A stretch of DNA of 64,000 nt. It comes from Bradyrhizobium sp. SSBR45G (GTDB lineage Bacteria; Pseudomonadota; Alphaproteobacteria; Rhizobiales; Xanthobacteraceae). The notes beneath the pieces are model-generated. The model worked only from the letters and a program-made list of their open reading frames with translations, was not told the origin of the DNA and did not search any database. Both the position numbers and the translations under genes were made by a program. Below, piece after piece: positions 36,126 to 46,561 of the stretch (the first letter of the stretch is position 1; every line of letters starts with the position of its first letter). The stretch covers positions 274,614 through 338,613 of the forward strand of contig NZ_BSCT01000005.1 in the NCBI RefSeq assembly GCF_030159255.1. The letters run 5' to 3'.

Positions 36126-37301
36126 TCAGCGCTGCGGCCGCGCCTGGGCGCGGGCGCTACCGGTCTTCTCGGCCTCCCAGGCCTGGTACTGCTTGAACAA
36201 TGCTTCCCGATCCGCCTCGGTCGGCAACGCCTTGCCGGTATTGCTCTGCTTGAGGAAGTCGTCGAAGCGATCGCGCTGCGTGCCTTCCATCGCATGGGCC
36301 TCCAGCCATTTGCTGGCGGACGGCAGCCGCTGCCAGCCGGCGAGCGGCGCCGACAGCGAGACCTCCTTCCACTTCGGATGGAAGGGCGGGTTCTGGAACG
36401 CCGGGAACTTGGTGAAGAAGGCATCCACGAAGGTGGCGAGCTTGCGATAGCGATCCGTGTTCGGCGCCCAATTATACGCGGCAAGCACCGCCGGCACCGC
36501 GATCGTATCGACCTTCTCGCCTTCCGCGATCAGGTTCGGATAGTCCTTGGCGGTCAGCGTCGCCGGCAGATAGTCGGTCTGCAGCGGACGGTCGTAGTCG
36601 ACATTGACGAGGTGGAAGCGGCCGTCGTTCACGAAGTTGCTGACCGACTTGTAGGGCTTGCCGCCGACGACGATGACGGCGTCGAGCTCACCCCGCTTCA
36701 GCTTCTCCATCGCGATGCGCTGCTCGATATAGAGGAAGTTCGCTCGCAGGCCGAGCCGCTCGAACACCGTCAACGCGGTGACGAAGGTGCCGCCGTTCGG
36801 CAGGTCGACGCTGACGCGGCGGCCTTCGAGGTCGCGCAGGTTGCGCACGGCGCGCGGCGCAATGACCTGCATCTCTTCATTGTACAGCTTGGTGACGTAG
36901 GTGAACTGCTTCTTGATGTCCTTGGCGAAGCCCTTGCGCTCCAGATAGTCGAGCGTGTCGGCGCGGACGACGCCGAGATCGACGCCCTGCAGGAACAGGA
37001 TGTCGGCGACGCTCTGCACCGAGCCGCGGCCGACGATCGGCAGCACGCGCAGGCTGTTGCCGTCATCGAGCAGCGAGGCAAGGTCCGCTCCGAACTGCAC
37101 ATAGGTGCCGCCGATGGTGCCCGTGATCAGCGTGACCGTGTTGGCGTTGAGCGCCTGCTTGGTCTGCACCGAGCCGAACTGGAAGATCGCCTTCAGGCTG
37201 TCGCTGACCTTGGCCGGGTCGAACTCACTCTCCTCGGCGTGGGCAGCAAAACCGCACGCAATCATCATGGCGGCAACGGCCGCTCCAATCAAACGTCGCA
37301 T
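36126..37301 (-). CDS. TAXI-family TRAP transporter solute-binding protein
   Basis: A 391-residue periplasmic receptor with signal peptide RLIGAAVAAMMIACGFAAHA. The binding core has TVTLITGTIGGTYVQFGADLASLL (the ligand-holding loop), SVADILFLQGVDLGVV, RRVSVDLPNGGTFVTA and IVVGGKPYKSV. The start at 37301 has GAGGGG just before it. Like the other TAXI gene at 33364 it stands apart from any DctQM permease. Its ligand might be a dicarboxylate or amino acid, but that is only family analogy. Confidence 0.88.
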   Translation of the reverse strand: MRRLIGAAVAAMMIACGFAAHAEESEFDPAKVSDSLKAIFQFGSVQTKQALNANTVTLITGTIGGTYVQFGADLASLLDDGNSLRVLPIVGRGSVQSVADILFLQGVDLGVVRADTLDYLERKGFAKDIKKQFTYVTKLYNEEMQVIAPRAVRNLRDLEGRRVSVDLPNGGTFVTALTVFERLGLRANFLYIEQRIAMEKLKRGELDAVIVVGGKPYKSVSNFVNDGRFHLVNVDYDRPLQTDYLPATLTAKDYPNLIAEGEKVDTIAVPAVLAAYNWAPNTDRYRKLATFVDAFFTKFPAFQNPPFHPKWKEVSLSAPLAGWQRLPSASKWLEAHAMEGTQRDRFDDFLKQSNTGKALPTEADREALFKQYQAWEAEKTGSARAQARPQR

Positions 37302-37446
37302 GTGTCCCCTCGATTGAGCTGGCACATGATCGCGGGCCGAAACGCGCGCAGCGCCAGATTGTCCCCGGCGTTGCCCATGACCGACACGAAAATCATGCGT
37401 GAAACAAAAAAATGAAACGTAGCGGCATCGCGGCCGTCACGTGCGT

Positions 37447-38421
37447 TCAGTTCTGCAGCTGATCAAGCCGGCGCTGGGCTTCCGAGGATCCGAGCTGGGC
37501 GGCTCGGCGGTACCAGTTGCGAGCCGCGGCCGGATCGGCGTTGATGTTGCGGATGTCCTTCGTTCCCAGCACGTGGGGATCGTAGGTCTGCGCCAGCATC
37601 AGCGCCGCCGCCGGCTCCTGCGCCTCGGCGGCCCGCTCCAGCAGCAGGCGAGCCGAGGGAATGTCACCCGCCGCAAGCAGTCCCTTGGCGCGCTTCATGA
37701 TGCCGGCGAGCTCATCCGGATCCAGGCGGCGGGCCTGGGCCGGAGGCGGCGCGGCCGTGACCGCGCCAAGGCCCGGCGCGACGATCGCTGCGCCTGCGCC
37801 CGGAGAGGTGATGGATGACGGCGCCATCGCCGGCGGCGCGGTGGCAACGCTCGGGGCGGGCGGGGGCGGTGTCGCAACCCGGTTCTGGAGGGCGGTCTGG
37901 TAGGCGTTGGCGATATCGTCACGGCTCGGCGCAACGGCGGCCAGCTGCGTCGGTGCGGCTGCGGGCTCCGGCGTCACGCGGGCCGGCTCGTTCAGCTGCA
38001 TGTCGCGCGCCGTCAGCTGCGTCGCGCTTGGCTGCGGTGGCGCCGTCGGGTCGGGCGCGGAGCCGACCATCGATGCCTTGGCGCTCGCGATCAGGTCGCG
38101 CGTGGCGTCCGAGGTGACCAGCGCGAACAGCATGGCAACGCCCGCAGCGGCAACCACGGCGAGAAGAATTCGTGAGGATATCGACGTGCGTCGCGCCCGC
38201 ACCGGCCACTGGTCGTCGTACTCCGTGCTCTCGATCTGATGGCCGGCCTCATATTCGGAGAGGAACATCGGCATCGATTCGTCCGCCGGATAGTGCTCCG
38301 GGGCAGCCCGGCCGAAGCGATAATTCGGGGGGCGCTCCTGCGGGGAATCGTCCGGGAAAGGCCTGAAGTCAGGATCTGGAGCTCTGTCGTTGAACCGCCC
38401 GCGTGTCGTCCGCTCAGCCAT
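37447..38421 (-). CDS. Sel1-like repeat protein with single membrane anchor
   Basis: A 324-residue protein. The first 80 residues are cytosolic and charged, then one helix (SISSRILLAVVAAAGVAMLFALV), then an Ala/Pro-rich linker and finally two to three Sel1-type helical repeats (LLAAGDIPSARLLLERAAE, DPAAARNWYRRAAQLGSSEA). Sel1 repeats mediate protein contacts, often in the periplasm. ATG at 38436 is an equally possible start. A role in envelope assembly is only a guess. Confidence 0.8.
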   Translation of the reverse strand: MAERTTRGRFNDRAPDPDFRPFPDDSPQERPPNYRFGRAAPEHYPADESMPMFLSEYEAGHQIESTEYDDQWPVRARRTSISSRILLAVVAAAGVAMLFALVTSDATRDLIASAKASMVGSAPDPTAPPQPSATQLTARDMQLNEPARVTPEPAAAPTQLAAVAPSRDDIANAYQTALQNRVATPPPPAPSVATAPPAMAPSSITSPGAGAAIVAPGLGAVTAAPPPAQARRLDPDELAGIMKRAKGLLAAGDIPSARLLLERAAEAQEPAAALMLAQTYDPHVLGTKDIRNINADPAAARNWYRRAAQLGSSEAQRRLDQLQN

Positions 38422-38936
38422 GGCCTCAATCCCCATCTCACTTCACGCAACATAGTTTTGGTCTCGAGCCCGTCAGAAGCTCGAGACACGTCACGATTGT
38501 TGAAGGCACCCCACTGCCGACAACTAATTGACTAATTGAATCCGACGAAAAGTGGACGAGACCCGGCATGATTCTGGAAATAATTTGATCTGATTGTGGC
38601 GACGCACGAGCGAGATTGCGTGGCAACAAATCGAGAAGCGTCGACATAACAACGGGAAAGTACCGGAATTAACCTTGCCACAATGTCGTTGAGTTGCGTT
38701 AACCAAGAAACGCTCGTTTTCGGATTTTCTGCTTCAGGTTGCAGTCGCATGACGGCGGGCGGCGACCGATTCGCTCCAACGTGCGACTTCCTCGCAACAT
38801 CCATGCCCTGGTCCTGGGGGCACCAGTCCGGCCGCTCAGGTTTCAACGTCGCCCGCGCCGCTCGCGCTGGTTGCGGCGAGCGGCCCAATGCCATCCTCGG
38901 ACTTGCATCGGCCCGCACTGTGGGAGCGGGTCTCCC
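38422..38936. other. Intergenic stretch without a clear gene
   Basis: This 515-base gap is relatively AT-rich in its first half, with TTAATTGACTAATTG near 38524 and TTAACC at two sites near 38669 and 38699. It precedes the Sel1 gene on the minus strand and probably holds its promoter. A plus-strand frame from 38683 reads through but has no ribosome site and runs into the antisense of the next gene. Confidence 0.5.
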
Positions 38937-39911
38937 TCAGGGGTGCAGAATCACCTTGCCCATCGCCTGCCGGCTGGCGAGCACCTTGAGCGCGTCGGCG
39001 GTCTGCGCCAGCGGGAAGGTGCGATCGACATGGGAGGACAGCTTGCCTTCAGCGGTCCACTGCACGAGCTTCTCCAGATTGGCGCGGTTCTTCGCCGCGT
39101 TGAGCCGGGTCCAGGCGCCCCAGAACACGCCGCGAATGTCGCAGCCCTTCAGCAGCGCGAGGTTGAGCGGCATCTTCGGGATGTCGCCGGCGGCAAAGCC
39201 GATCACCAGAAAGCGGCCCTCCCAGGCGATCGAGCGCAGCGCCTGCTCGGCATAGGCTCCGCCCACGGGATCGAAGATGATGTCCGCGCCCTTGCCGTCG
39301 GTCAGCCGGCGCAGGCCTTCCTTCAGATCCTCCTTGGCGTAGTTCAACGTCAGCGTCGCACCGTGCTGCTTGGCGAATTCGAGCTTCTCGTCGGAGGATG
39401 CGCAGGCGATGACCTTGAGCCCCATCAGCTTGCCGAGCTCGCAGGCCGCAAGGCCCGTGCCGCCGGCGGCGCCGAGCACGGCCAGCGTCTCGCCCGGCTT
39501 CGGGCTGGCGCGATCCTCGAGCGCATGCAGCGCCGTGCCGTAGATGATGATGATGCCGGCAGCGCGGTCGAAATCGAGATTGTCGGGGATCTTGACGATG
39601 GACGACGCCGGCAGCGCGATCTTCTGCCGCGCGCCGTTATATCCGCAGGAGGCGACAACGCGATCGCCGACCTTCAGATCGGTGACACCGTCGCCGAGGC
39701 TCTCGATCACGCCCGCGACCTCCGCACCCGGCGAGAACGGGAACGGCGGCTTGATCTGGTACTTGCCCTGGATCATGAGAATGTCGAAGAAATTGAGCGC
39801 TGCAGCCTTGATCGCAATCACCGCCTCACCGGGGCCGGCCACCGGATCGGGCACGTCGGCGAGGACGAGATCGTCGGGCTGGCAGAACTGTGAGCAGAGA
39901 ATGGCTTTCAT
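38937..39911 (-). CDS. NADPH:quinone oxidoreductase-type zinc-free MDR enzyme
   Basis: A 324-residue medium-chain reductase of the QOR branch. FPFSPGAEVAGVIESLGDGVTD and the cofactor motif LGAAGGTGLAACELGKLMGLKVI are plain; the catalytic zinc cysteine and histidine pattern is absent. GADIIFDPVGGAYAEQALRSI and the late EGKLSSHVDRTFPL follow family order. It would reduce quinones or enones with NADPH. AAGGAG stands before the ATG at 39911; the longer frame upstream is shadow. Confidence 0.92.
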   Translation of the reverse strand: MKAILCSQFCQPDDLVLADVPDPVAGPGEAVIAIKAAALNFFDILMIQGKYQIKPPFPFSPGAEVAGVIESLGDGVTDLKVGDRVVASCGYNGARQKIALPASSIVKIPDNLDFDRAAGIIIIYGTALHALEDRASPKPGETLAVLGAAGGTGLAACELGKLMGLKVIACASSDEKLEFAKQHGATLTLNYAKEDLKEGLRRLTDGKGADIIFDPVGGAYAEQALRSIAWEGRFLVIGFAAGDIPKMPLNLALLKGCDIRGVFWGAWTRLNAAKNRANLEKLVQWTAEGKLSSHVDRTFPLAQTADALKVLASRQAMGKVILHP

Positions 39912-40259
39912 GGGCGCGCTCCTTGGGCTGTTGTCCGGATCGTGCCCGGCTTTTGCAACGTCATGCCGGATTTGCAGCCGCGCGACAATTGGCAAACACG
40001 CGGCCGCGACGGCAACGCGGCGGCAAATGCCGTCCCTCGGAACGACATCGCGGCCGGGCGCGGCCTGGGCGAACGGAACCCTGGCACGATCGTTCGCGGC
40101 GTCGGCGGAATGGCCGACAGTGCACCGGTCAACGTCATCGATCCGGCTTTGCAACCCAGGCCTGAAGCCGCTATCCCTCGCCGCAGGCCGTCTGCGAATC
40201 CGGGCCATTTTCCAGTCACAATGTTGGTGGAACGAGATCGCGGGGGACTTAGCTTAATC
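39912..40259. other. Divergent intergenic region
   Basis: This 348-base gap lies between the quinone reductase (minus) and the IalB-like gene (plus) and must hold both promoters. I see no strong palindrome or gene. Frames crossing it continue from the neighbours. Confidence 0.5.
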
Positions 40260-40886
40260 ATGTTGTTTTTGCGATTGTCGACAGCGCTGGCGACCGGCGC
40301 GCTCATGCTCGGAGCTCCGGGCCTGGCCGCAGCGCAGACGGCTGCGCCGAAGGCGCCGCCCAAGGCTGCGCCTGCGCCACAACCGAAGGCAGCGCCAAAG
40401 GCCGACGCGAAGCCGGCAGTGCCGAGCATCGGCGGCGCGGAACCGACCCTGATCGGCCAGTACGGCGGCTGGGGCGCCTATACGGCGATGCCGGGCGGCA
40501 AGAAGGTCTGCTTTGCGCTCGCCAAGCCTACCTCGTCGAAAACCAATCCCGCCAATCGCCCGCGCGACCCCGCTTACGCCTTCGTGTCGACCCGGCCCTC
40601 CGAGAAGGTGTTCAACGAGGTCTCGATCATGATCGGCTACGCCGTGAAGCCGGGCTCCGACGCAGCGCTCGACGTCGGCGGCGCCTCCTACGCGATGTAC
40701 ACGCAGGGCGACGGGCTCTGGATCAAGAACGCGGCCGAGGAGGAGCGCATGGTCGACGCCATGCGCAAGGCTCCGGAGGCCGTGGTCAAGGGCGTCTCGG
40801 CCAAGGGGACCGAGACCACCGATGTGTTCTCGCTGAAGGGCCTCGCCCAGGCGCTCGACCGCATCGCCCAGGACTGCCGGCGCTAA
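40260..40886 (+). CDS. Invasion-associated locus B (IalB)-like exported protein
   Basis: A 208-residue protein with a signal peptide ending in LAAAQ, then a Lys/Pro/Ala-rich linker to about residue 60. The folded part shows GGWGAYTAMPGGKKVCFALAK, YAFVSTRPSEKVFNEVSIMIGY and a final Cys in AQDCRR; this is the layout of the IalB family. Relatives occur widely in rhizobia, with the name coming from Bartonella invasion; the molecular role is not established. It is placed right before rlmN, a frequent arrangement. ATG at 40222 is an alternative start. Confidence 0.83.
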   Translation: MLFLRLSTALATGALMLGAPGLAAAQTAAPKAPPKAAPAPQPKAAPKADAKPAVPSIGGAEPTLIGQYGGWGAYTAMPGGKKVCFALAKPTSSKTNPANRPRDPAYAFVSTRPSEKVFNEVSIMIGYAVKPGSDAALDVGGASYAMYTQGDGLWIKNAAEEERMVDAMRKAPEAVVKGVSAKGTETTDVFSLKGLAQALDRIAQDCRR

Positions 40887-41028
40887 CTGCCGGCGCCAGG
40901 CGGCCGGTTGATACCGTCACCTGTCTGCCCTCCCCTGTCGTACCGGTCGCATTTGCCGGCCGGACTGTTATATAGACCGCTGAAAGCCTTCGGCCGCCGC
41001 GGCCGGGCAGCATTTTGGGCCCACAGAC

Positions 41029-42240
41029 ATGGCAAGGACTGCCGGGCTGCGCGAGACCACCGCGCCCCTCGAAAAGACTCCGCTCGAAACCTACGTGCCG
41101 CCGGCGAAGCCGTCGCTGATCGGACTGTCGCGCGCGGAACTCGCGGCGACGCTCGGCGAGATCGGCGTGCCGGAACGCCAGCAGAAGATGCGGGTGCAGC
41201 AGCTGTGGCACTGGATCTATTTCCGCGGCGCCCGATCGTTCGACGAGATGAGCTCGGTGTCGAAGGACACGCGCACCGCGCTGGCGGAGCGCTTCACGGT
41301 CGACCGCCCCGAGGTCGTGGCCGAGCAGATCTCCAATGACGGCACCCGCAAATGGCTGCTGCGGCTGCCGAGCGGCGACGGGCTGCAGAAGGCGCACGAG
41401 GTCGAGTGCGTCTACATTCCCGAGACCGACCGCGGCACGCTGTGCGTCTCGTCCCAGGTCGGCTGCACGCTCAACTGCTCGTTCTGCCACACCGGCACAC
41501 AGCGGCTGGTGCGTAACCTGACGGCCGGCGAGATCCTCGGCCAGGTGATGGTGGCGCGTGACCGGCTCAACGACTGGGCCGACCGCGAGACGCCGCTCGG
41601 CAACCGCCTCGTCACCAACATCGTGATGATGGGGATGGGCGAGCCGCTGTACAATTTCGACGCGGTGCGCGATGCGCTGCTGATCGTCTCCGACAATGAA
41701 GGCATCGGCATTTCCCGCCGCCGCATCACGCTGTCAACCTCCGGCGTGGTGCCGAACATCGCGCGGGCGGGCGAGGAGATCGGCGTGATGCTGGCGATCT
41801 CGCTGCATGCCGTGCGCGACGAGTTGCGCAACGAGCTGGTGCCGCTCAACCGCAAATATCCGATCGCCGAGCTCCTGCAGGCCTGCCGCGACTATCCCGG
41901 CGCCTCCAATGCGCGGCGCATCACCTTCGAATATGTGATGCTCAAGGGCGTCAATGATTCGCTCGATGATGCCAGGCTGCTCGTCAAGCTGCTCAAGGGC
42001 ATTCCGGCCAAGATCAATCTGATCCCGTTCAATCCATGGCCGGGTTCGGCCTATGAATGCTCGGACTGGGAGCAGATCGAGAAGTTCTCGGAATACGTCT
42101 TCAATGCCGGCTATTCCTCGCCGGTACGCACCCCGCGCGGCCGCGACATCCTCGCCGCCTGCGGCCAGCTGAAGTCGGAGACCGAGAAGCTGTCGGCCAG
42201 GGAACGCGAGGCGCTGCGCGCGATGGCGATGACGGATTGA
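41029..42240 (+). CDS. rlmN: 23S rRNA (adenine2503-C2)/tRNA methyltransferase RlmN
   Basis: A 403-residue radical SAM methyltransferase that methylates C2 of A2503 in 23S rRNA and of A37 in some tRNAs. The radical SAM motif is [55 protein letters not shown] and [18 protein letters not shown] (with a methyl-carrying Cys) complete the picture. The length is a little above E. coli RlmN because of an N-terminal extension of about 30 residues. A repeat element follows directly. Confidence 0.97.
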   Translation: MARTAGLRETTAPLEKTPLETYVPPAKPSLIGLSRAELAATLGEIGVPERQQKMRVQQLWHWIYFRGARSFDEMSSVSKDTRTALAERFTVDRPEVVAEQISNDGTRKWLLRLPSGDGLQKAHEVECVYIPETDRGTLCVSSQVGCTLNCSFCHTGTQRLVRNLTAGEILGQVMVARDRLNDWADRETPLGNRLVTNIVMMGMGEPLYNFDAVRDALLIVSDNEGIGISRRRITLSTSGVVPNIARAGEEIGVMLAISLHAVRDELRNELVPLNRKYPIAELLQACRDYPGASNARRITFEYVMLKGVNDSLDDARLLVKLLKGIPAKINLIPFNPWPGSAYECSDWEQIEKFSEYVFNAGYSSPVRTPRGRDILAACGQLKSETEKLSAREREALRAMAMTD

Positions 42241-42263
42241 GGCCGATGTCGATCCGCACGCTC

Positions 42264-42345
42264 CGTCATTGCGAGCGCAGCGAAGCAATCCAGAGCTGAC
42301 CCGTAACCCTGGATCGCTTCGTCGCTTGCGCTCCTCGCGATGACG
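42264..42345. repeat. Palindromic dispersed repeat
   Basis: CGTCATTGCGAGCGCAGCGA begins at 42264 and its imperfect inverse (ending in CGCGATGACG) closes at 42345. The arms of 30-37 bases flank a 15-base centre. It matches the style of well-known Bradyrhizobium intergenic repeats. Confidence 0.75.
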
Positions 42346-42364
42346 ATGGGGAGATATTTTCGCC

Positions 42365-42850
42365 ATGGCGCTGATCGGCCGGCTGATCGTGATCGCGTTC
42401 GCGTTTCTGGTGGCGTGCTTTGTCGCCGGGCTGGTCGTGGTGACTGCCATTCTGTTCCCGGAATTGTCAAACCTCGGCAATGGCCCGATCGACCAGACCG
42501 CGTTCGAGGTGATCATCGGCTTCGGCTTCATCTTCGTGTCCGGCTTCGCCCTGATCCCGGCATTGTTGATCGCGCTGATCACCGAGACATTCTCGATCCG
42601 CAGCGTGCTCGCCTACGCGATCGGCGGCGGCGTGGTCGGCGCGGCCTGCTATCTCGGCTTGATCCCGTTCGATCCGGACACATTCCGCTTCGACGGTATC
42701 GACCGCCGCCAGCTCGAGATCCTGACCGGCGCCGGCATCCTCGGCGGTCTCATCTACTGGCTGATCGCGGGACGTAACGCCGGCCGCTGGCGTGAGCCGG
42801 CGCGGCTTCTGCCGCCTCCCCCGCCGCTGCCGTCGGGATCGCCGCGGTGA
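42365..42850 (+). CDS. Hypothetical membrane protein
   Basis: A 161-residue protein with about four membrane helices (VIAFAFLVACFVAGLVVV, VIIGFGFIFVSGFALIPALLIALI, VLAYAIGGGVVGAACYLGLI, GILGGLIYWLIAG) and a Pro-rich cytosolic end (LLPPPPPLPSG). GGGGAG is 11 bases upstream. No family is recognised. It may share a transcript with the PAP2 gene 45 bases downstream. Confidence 0.75.
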   Translation: MALIGRLIVIAFAFLVACFVAGLVVVTAILFPELSNLGNGPIDQTAFEVIIGFGFIFVSGFALIPALLIALITETFSIRSVLAYAIGGGVVGAACYLGLIPFDPDTFRFDGIDRRQLEILTGAGILGGLIYWLIAGRNAGRWREPARLLPPPPPLPSGSPR

Positions 42851-42895
42851 GCCGCGGCCTTTCCATCGCCATCCGCTTTCGCTAAACCGCGCGCC

Positions 42896-43675
42896 ATGAA
42901 CCGGAACGGCCTCTTCATCGCTTTGTCGCTCGCGCTCGTCATCGGCGTGCTGTTCGGCGTCTATCCCGAGCTCGATCTCAAGCTCGCGTCGCTGTTCTAT
43001 GACCCGGGTACGCGCAGCTTTCCGCTGAAGCTCGACGGCACTGCCGCCTTCGCGCGTGACGCTGCGATGTGGATCGCCTGGGGCCTGGCTTTGCCCTCGC
43101 TCGTGGCGCTGGTGGTCAAGTTCATCCGGCCCGATCGGCCGCTGCTGGTGAAGGGCCGCACCATCGCGTTCCTGCTGCTGACCCTGTCGCTCTCGGCCGG
43201 TGTGCTCACCAACTTCACGTTCAAATCCTATTGGGGTCGGCCGCGCCCGGTCGTCGTGACCGAGTTCGGCGGCGACATGCAGTTCGTGCCATGGTGGGAT
43301 CCGCGTGGCGGCTGTGGCCGCAACTGCTCGTTCTTCTCCGGCGAGGGCGCGACCGCGTTCTGGACCCTGGCCCCGGCCGCGCTGACGCCGCCTGCCATCA
43401 GGCCCGTTGCCTATGCCGCCGCCGTCCTATTCGGCCTCGCCACCTCGGGGCTGCGGATGGCGTTCGGCGGCCACTTCTTCACCGACGTTGCCACGGCCGG
43501 CCTCGTCACGTTCATCGTGATCTGGCTGCTGCATGGCTACATCTACCGCTGGCCGTCCACCCGCATGACCGACGCCGGCATCGATGCCGCCCTGACCCGG
43601 TTCGCCTGGCCGGGCTTCCGACTGATGCGGCGGCTGCTCGGCCGCCGCCAGGCCGACAGCAACCCGACGGCCTGA
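42896..43675 (+). CDS. PAP2-family membrane phosphatase
   Basis: A 259-residue membrane enzyme with five to six helices. The three phosphatase motifs are KSYWGRPRPV (K-x6-RP), SGEGATAFW (SGE in place of the usual SGH) and RMAFGGHFFTDV (the His nucleophile and Asp). This family dephosphorylates membrane lipid phosphates such as undecaprenyl-PP, phosphatidate or lipid A 1-phosphate. The altered SGE motif has parallels in lipid A phosphatases, but no firm call is possible. The ribosome site is weak. Confidence 0.85.
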   Translation: MNRNGLFIALSLALVIGVLFGVYPELDLKLASLFYDPGTRSFPLKLDGTAAFARDAAMWIAWGLALPSLVALVVKFIRPDRPLLVKGRTIAFLLLTLSLSAGVLTNFTFKSYWGRPRPVVVTEFGGDMQFVPWWDPRGGCGRNCSFFSGEGATAFWTLAPAALTPPAIRPVAYAAAVLFGLATSGLRMAFGGHFFTDVATAGLVTFIVIWLLHGYIYRWPSTRMTDAGIDAALTRFAWPGFRLMRRLLGRRQADSNPTA

Positions 43676-43696
43676 GCGCGCTCACATCGCCAATAA

Positions 43697-45115
<1,419 letters not shown>

Positions 45116-45150
45116 TGCGAAGTCTAGGGCGGACTCACCGTATTCACCGC

Positions 45151-45273
45151 TGTCGTCCCTGCGAACGCAGGGACCCATAACCACCGGCCGGAGTGGTGAG
45201 AGCTCGCTGTGGCTTGCAGCCGTCGCAAAACCAAATCCTGCGTGTATGGGTCCCTGCGTTCGCAGGGACGACA
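45151..45273. repeat. Perfect 29-base inverted repeat element
   Basis: The 29 bases at 45151-45179 are the exact reverse complement of those at 45245-45273 (arms start TGTCGTCCCTGCGAACGCAG). Each arm itself contains a hairpin (CCCTGCG/CGCAGGG). The 65-base centre is unrelated. This is a dispersed repeat unit behind argG; a similar TGTCGTCCC start occurs near 63931. Confidence 0.85.
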
Positions 45274-45307
45274 CCGAATAGGACGAGACGGATTGCTACC
45301 TACAAAA

Positions 45308-45331
45308 ATGGCCGGGAGCACTCCCGGCCAT
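45308..45331 (-). terminator. Intrinsic terminator of the lipase gene
   Basis: ATGGCCGGGA pairs perfectly with TCCCGGCCAT around GCAC. Read on the minus strand it is followed by TTTTTGTAG, the right orientation for the gene ending at 45351. Confidence 0.85.
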
Positions 45332-45350
45332 CGATGTTTGGCATGCCCGC

Positions 45351-46364
45351 TCAGCCGAGATGGACGACGGCCGGCCGCGCCGAGAGCGGTTGTTTCGCGG
45401 CTGGATGCGTCCGCGGCATCACCACAGAGGCCAGCACGATCGAGAACGGCAGCGGCGGTGCGCCGAGCAGCGCCAGATAAGTGTCCGGCATGTGCTGGTG
45501 CAGATTCTCGATGACATAGGCCACCAGCTCGCAGCCGATCGCCAGAGGCTGCACCTTGCCCGGCAACGCCACCGGCGTGCCGATCGGCGCATAGTCGTAG
45601 CCGCCGAGTTCGAGCCGCGCCGCGGTCGCCAGCAGCATCGCCGCGACGATCGGACCGCCCTTGGGGGCAGGCTGATAGAAATCGTGCGTGGCCCAGACGG
45701 CGTTCCAACCATAGGCGACGGTATCGAGCCTGTTGTAGACGCGGCGCACGCGACCATCGAGCTTGGTGCCGGTACCGAACAGCGCGGCGAACGCCTCGTT
45801 GCCGGGTGTCATGCCGGCAAAGCTGGTCGCCCAGACGTCGAGCGACGGGCAGCGTTCGCTGGCGGAGAGCGCCAGCACCGGTGCCAGCGTGCCGCCGAGG
45901 CTATGCCCGGTCACCGCCAGCCGGCTGCCGGCAGGAAGGCGCCCGATCGCGTCCTGCAACGAGACGCCGCCTTGGTCGGTCAGAGCCAGCAGGTTGGTCA
46001 GACCTTTGCTGGTCCCGGCGGAAATCTTGGCGCCGCTCGCGCCAGGCCATTCCACCATGTCGCCGAACGGGCTGTCCTCGTCGCCATCGTCCCAGTAGGC
46101 CGGCGAGAATGGATTCGGATAGGTGCCGCGGATCGCAACCGCATAGGCCTTGCTGCTTGCGCTATAGGCCATGAAGGCGAAATTGTCCGGCGGGTCTGGC
46201 GGCGCCGCAAGCCATGCGAGGCGCCAGTCGCTGGCGGTCAGCGGGTCCTGCTCCAGGTAGGAAGCGATTGCGTCCGGCGCGCCATAGGCGATGCCGGCGA
46301 GCGTCATGAGAACGGCGTCCGGCACGGACACCGCGGGCAGAGCGGAAGCGGCCACGACTGTCAT
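45351..46364 (-). CDS. Class 3-type lipase without signal peptide
   Basis: A 337-residue alpha/beta-hydrolase. The nucleophile Ser155 lies in VTGHSLGGTLAPVLAL, as in fungal-type lipases, and an Asp and a His from later loops (NRLDTVAY, WATHDFY) complete the likely triad. YAVAIRGTYPNPF supplies the oxyanion turn. I set the start at 46364, where GGGAG stands 8 bases upstream. There is no signal peptide, which is unusual for such lipases. It follows the GH18-like gene on the same strand after a 198-base gap. Confidence 0.8.
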   Translation of the reverse strand: MTVVAASALPAVSVPDAVLMTLAGIAYGAPDAIASYLEQDPLTASDWRLAWLAAPPDPPDNFAFMAYSASSKAYAVAIRGTYPNPFSPAYWDDGDEDSPFGDMVEWPGASGAKISAGTSKGLTNLLALTDQGGVSLQDAIGRLPAGSRLAVTGHSLGGTLAPVLALSASERCPSLDVWATSFAGMTPGNEAFAALFGTGTKLDGRVRRVYNRLDTVAYGWNAVWATHDFYQPAPKGGPIVAAMLLATAARLELGGYDYAPIGTPVALPGKVQPLAIGCELVAYVIENLHQHMPDTYLALLGAPPLPFSIVLASVVMPRTHPAAKQPLSARPAVVHLG

Positions 46365-46561
46365 CGGCGTGCTCCCGCCACGGCCGTCGCGACGCGCGAG
46401 CGCGCAGGCGATTGCCAGATCAATTGGGTCGACATGATCGTTTCGTCCTTTGAAAGTCGGTTGTCGATCGCGATGCGCGAGCAGACACGGTTGCGCGTGA
46501 GCGACCGCGCTGCACGTCCACATCGTCTGCGGGGCGCCGGCCGCAGCCGGCGCCCGTGGTG

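Noticed and set aside
39812..39830. FixK/FNR-like TTGAT-N4-ATCA sequence
   Set aside because: It lies inside the quinone reductase coding region, far from any start, and the second half is incomplete.
38683..39893. Plus-strand frames opposite the quinone reductase
   Set aside because: No ribosome sites, Arg/Ala-rich content, and the minus-strand reductase is certain.
40222..40259. Longer start for the IalB-like gene at the ATG at 40222
   Set aside because: It would place charged residues before the signal peptide. The ATG at 40260 gives a normal secretion signal, though its ribosome site is distant.
45151..45273. Possible CRISPR or integron attC site
   Set aside because: There are only two arms in inverted orientation, no spacer series, and no cas or integrase genes nearby.
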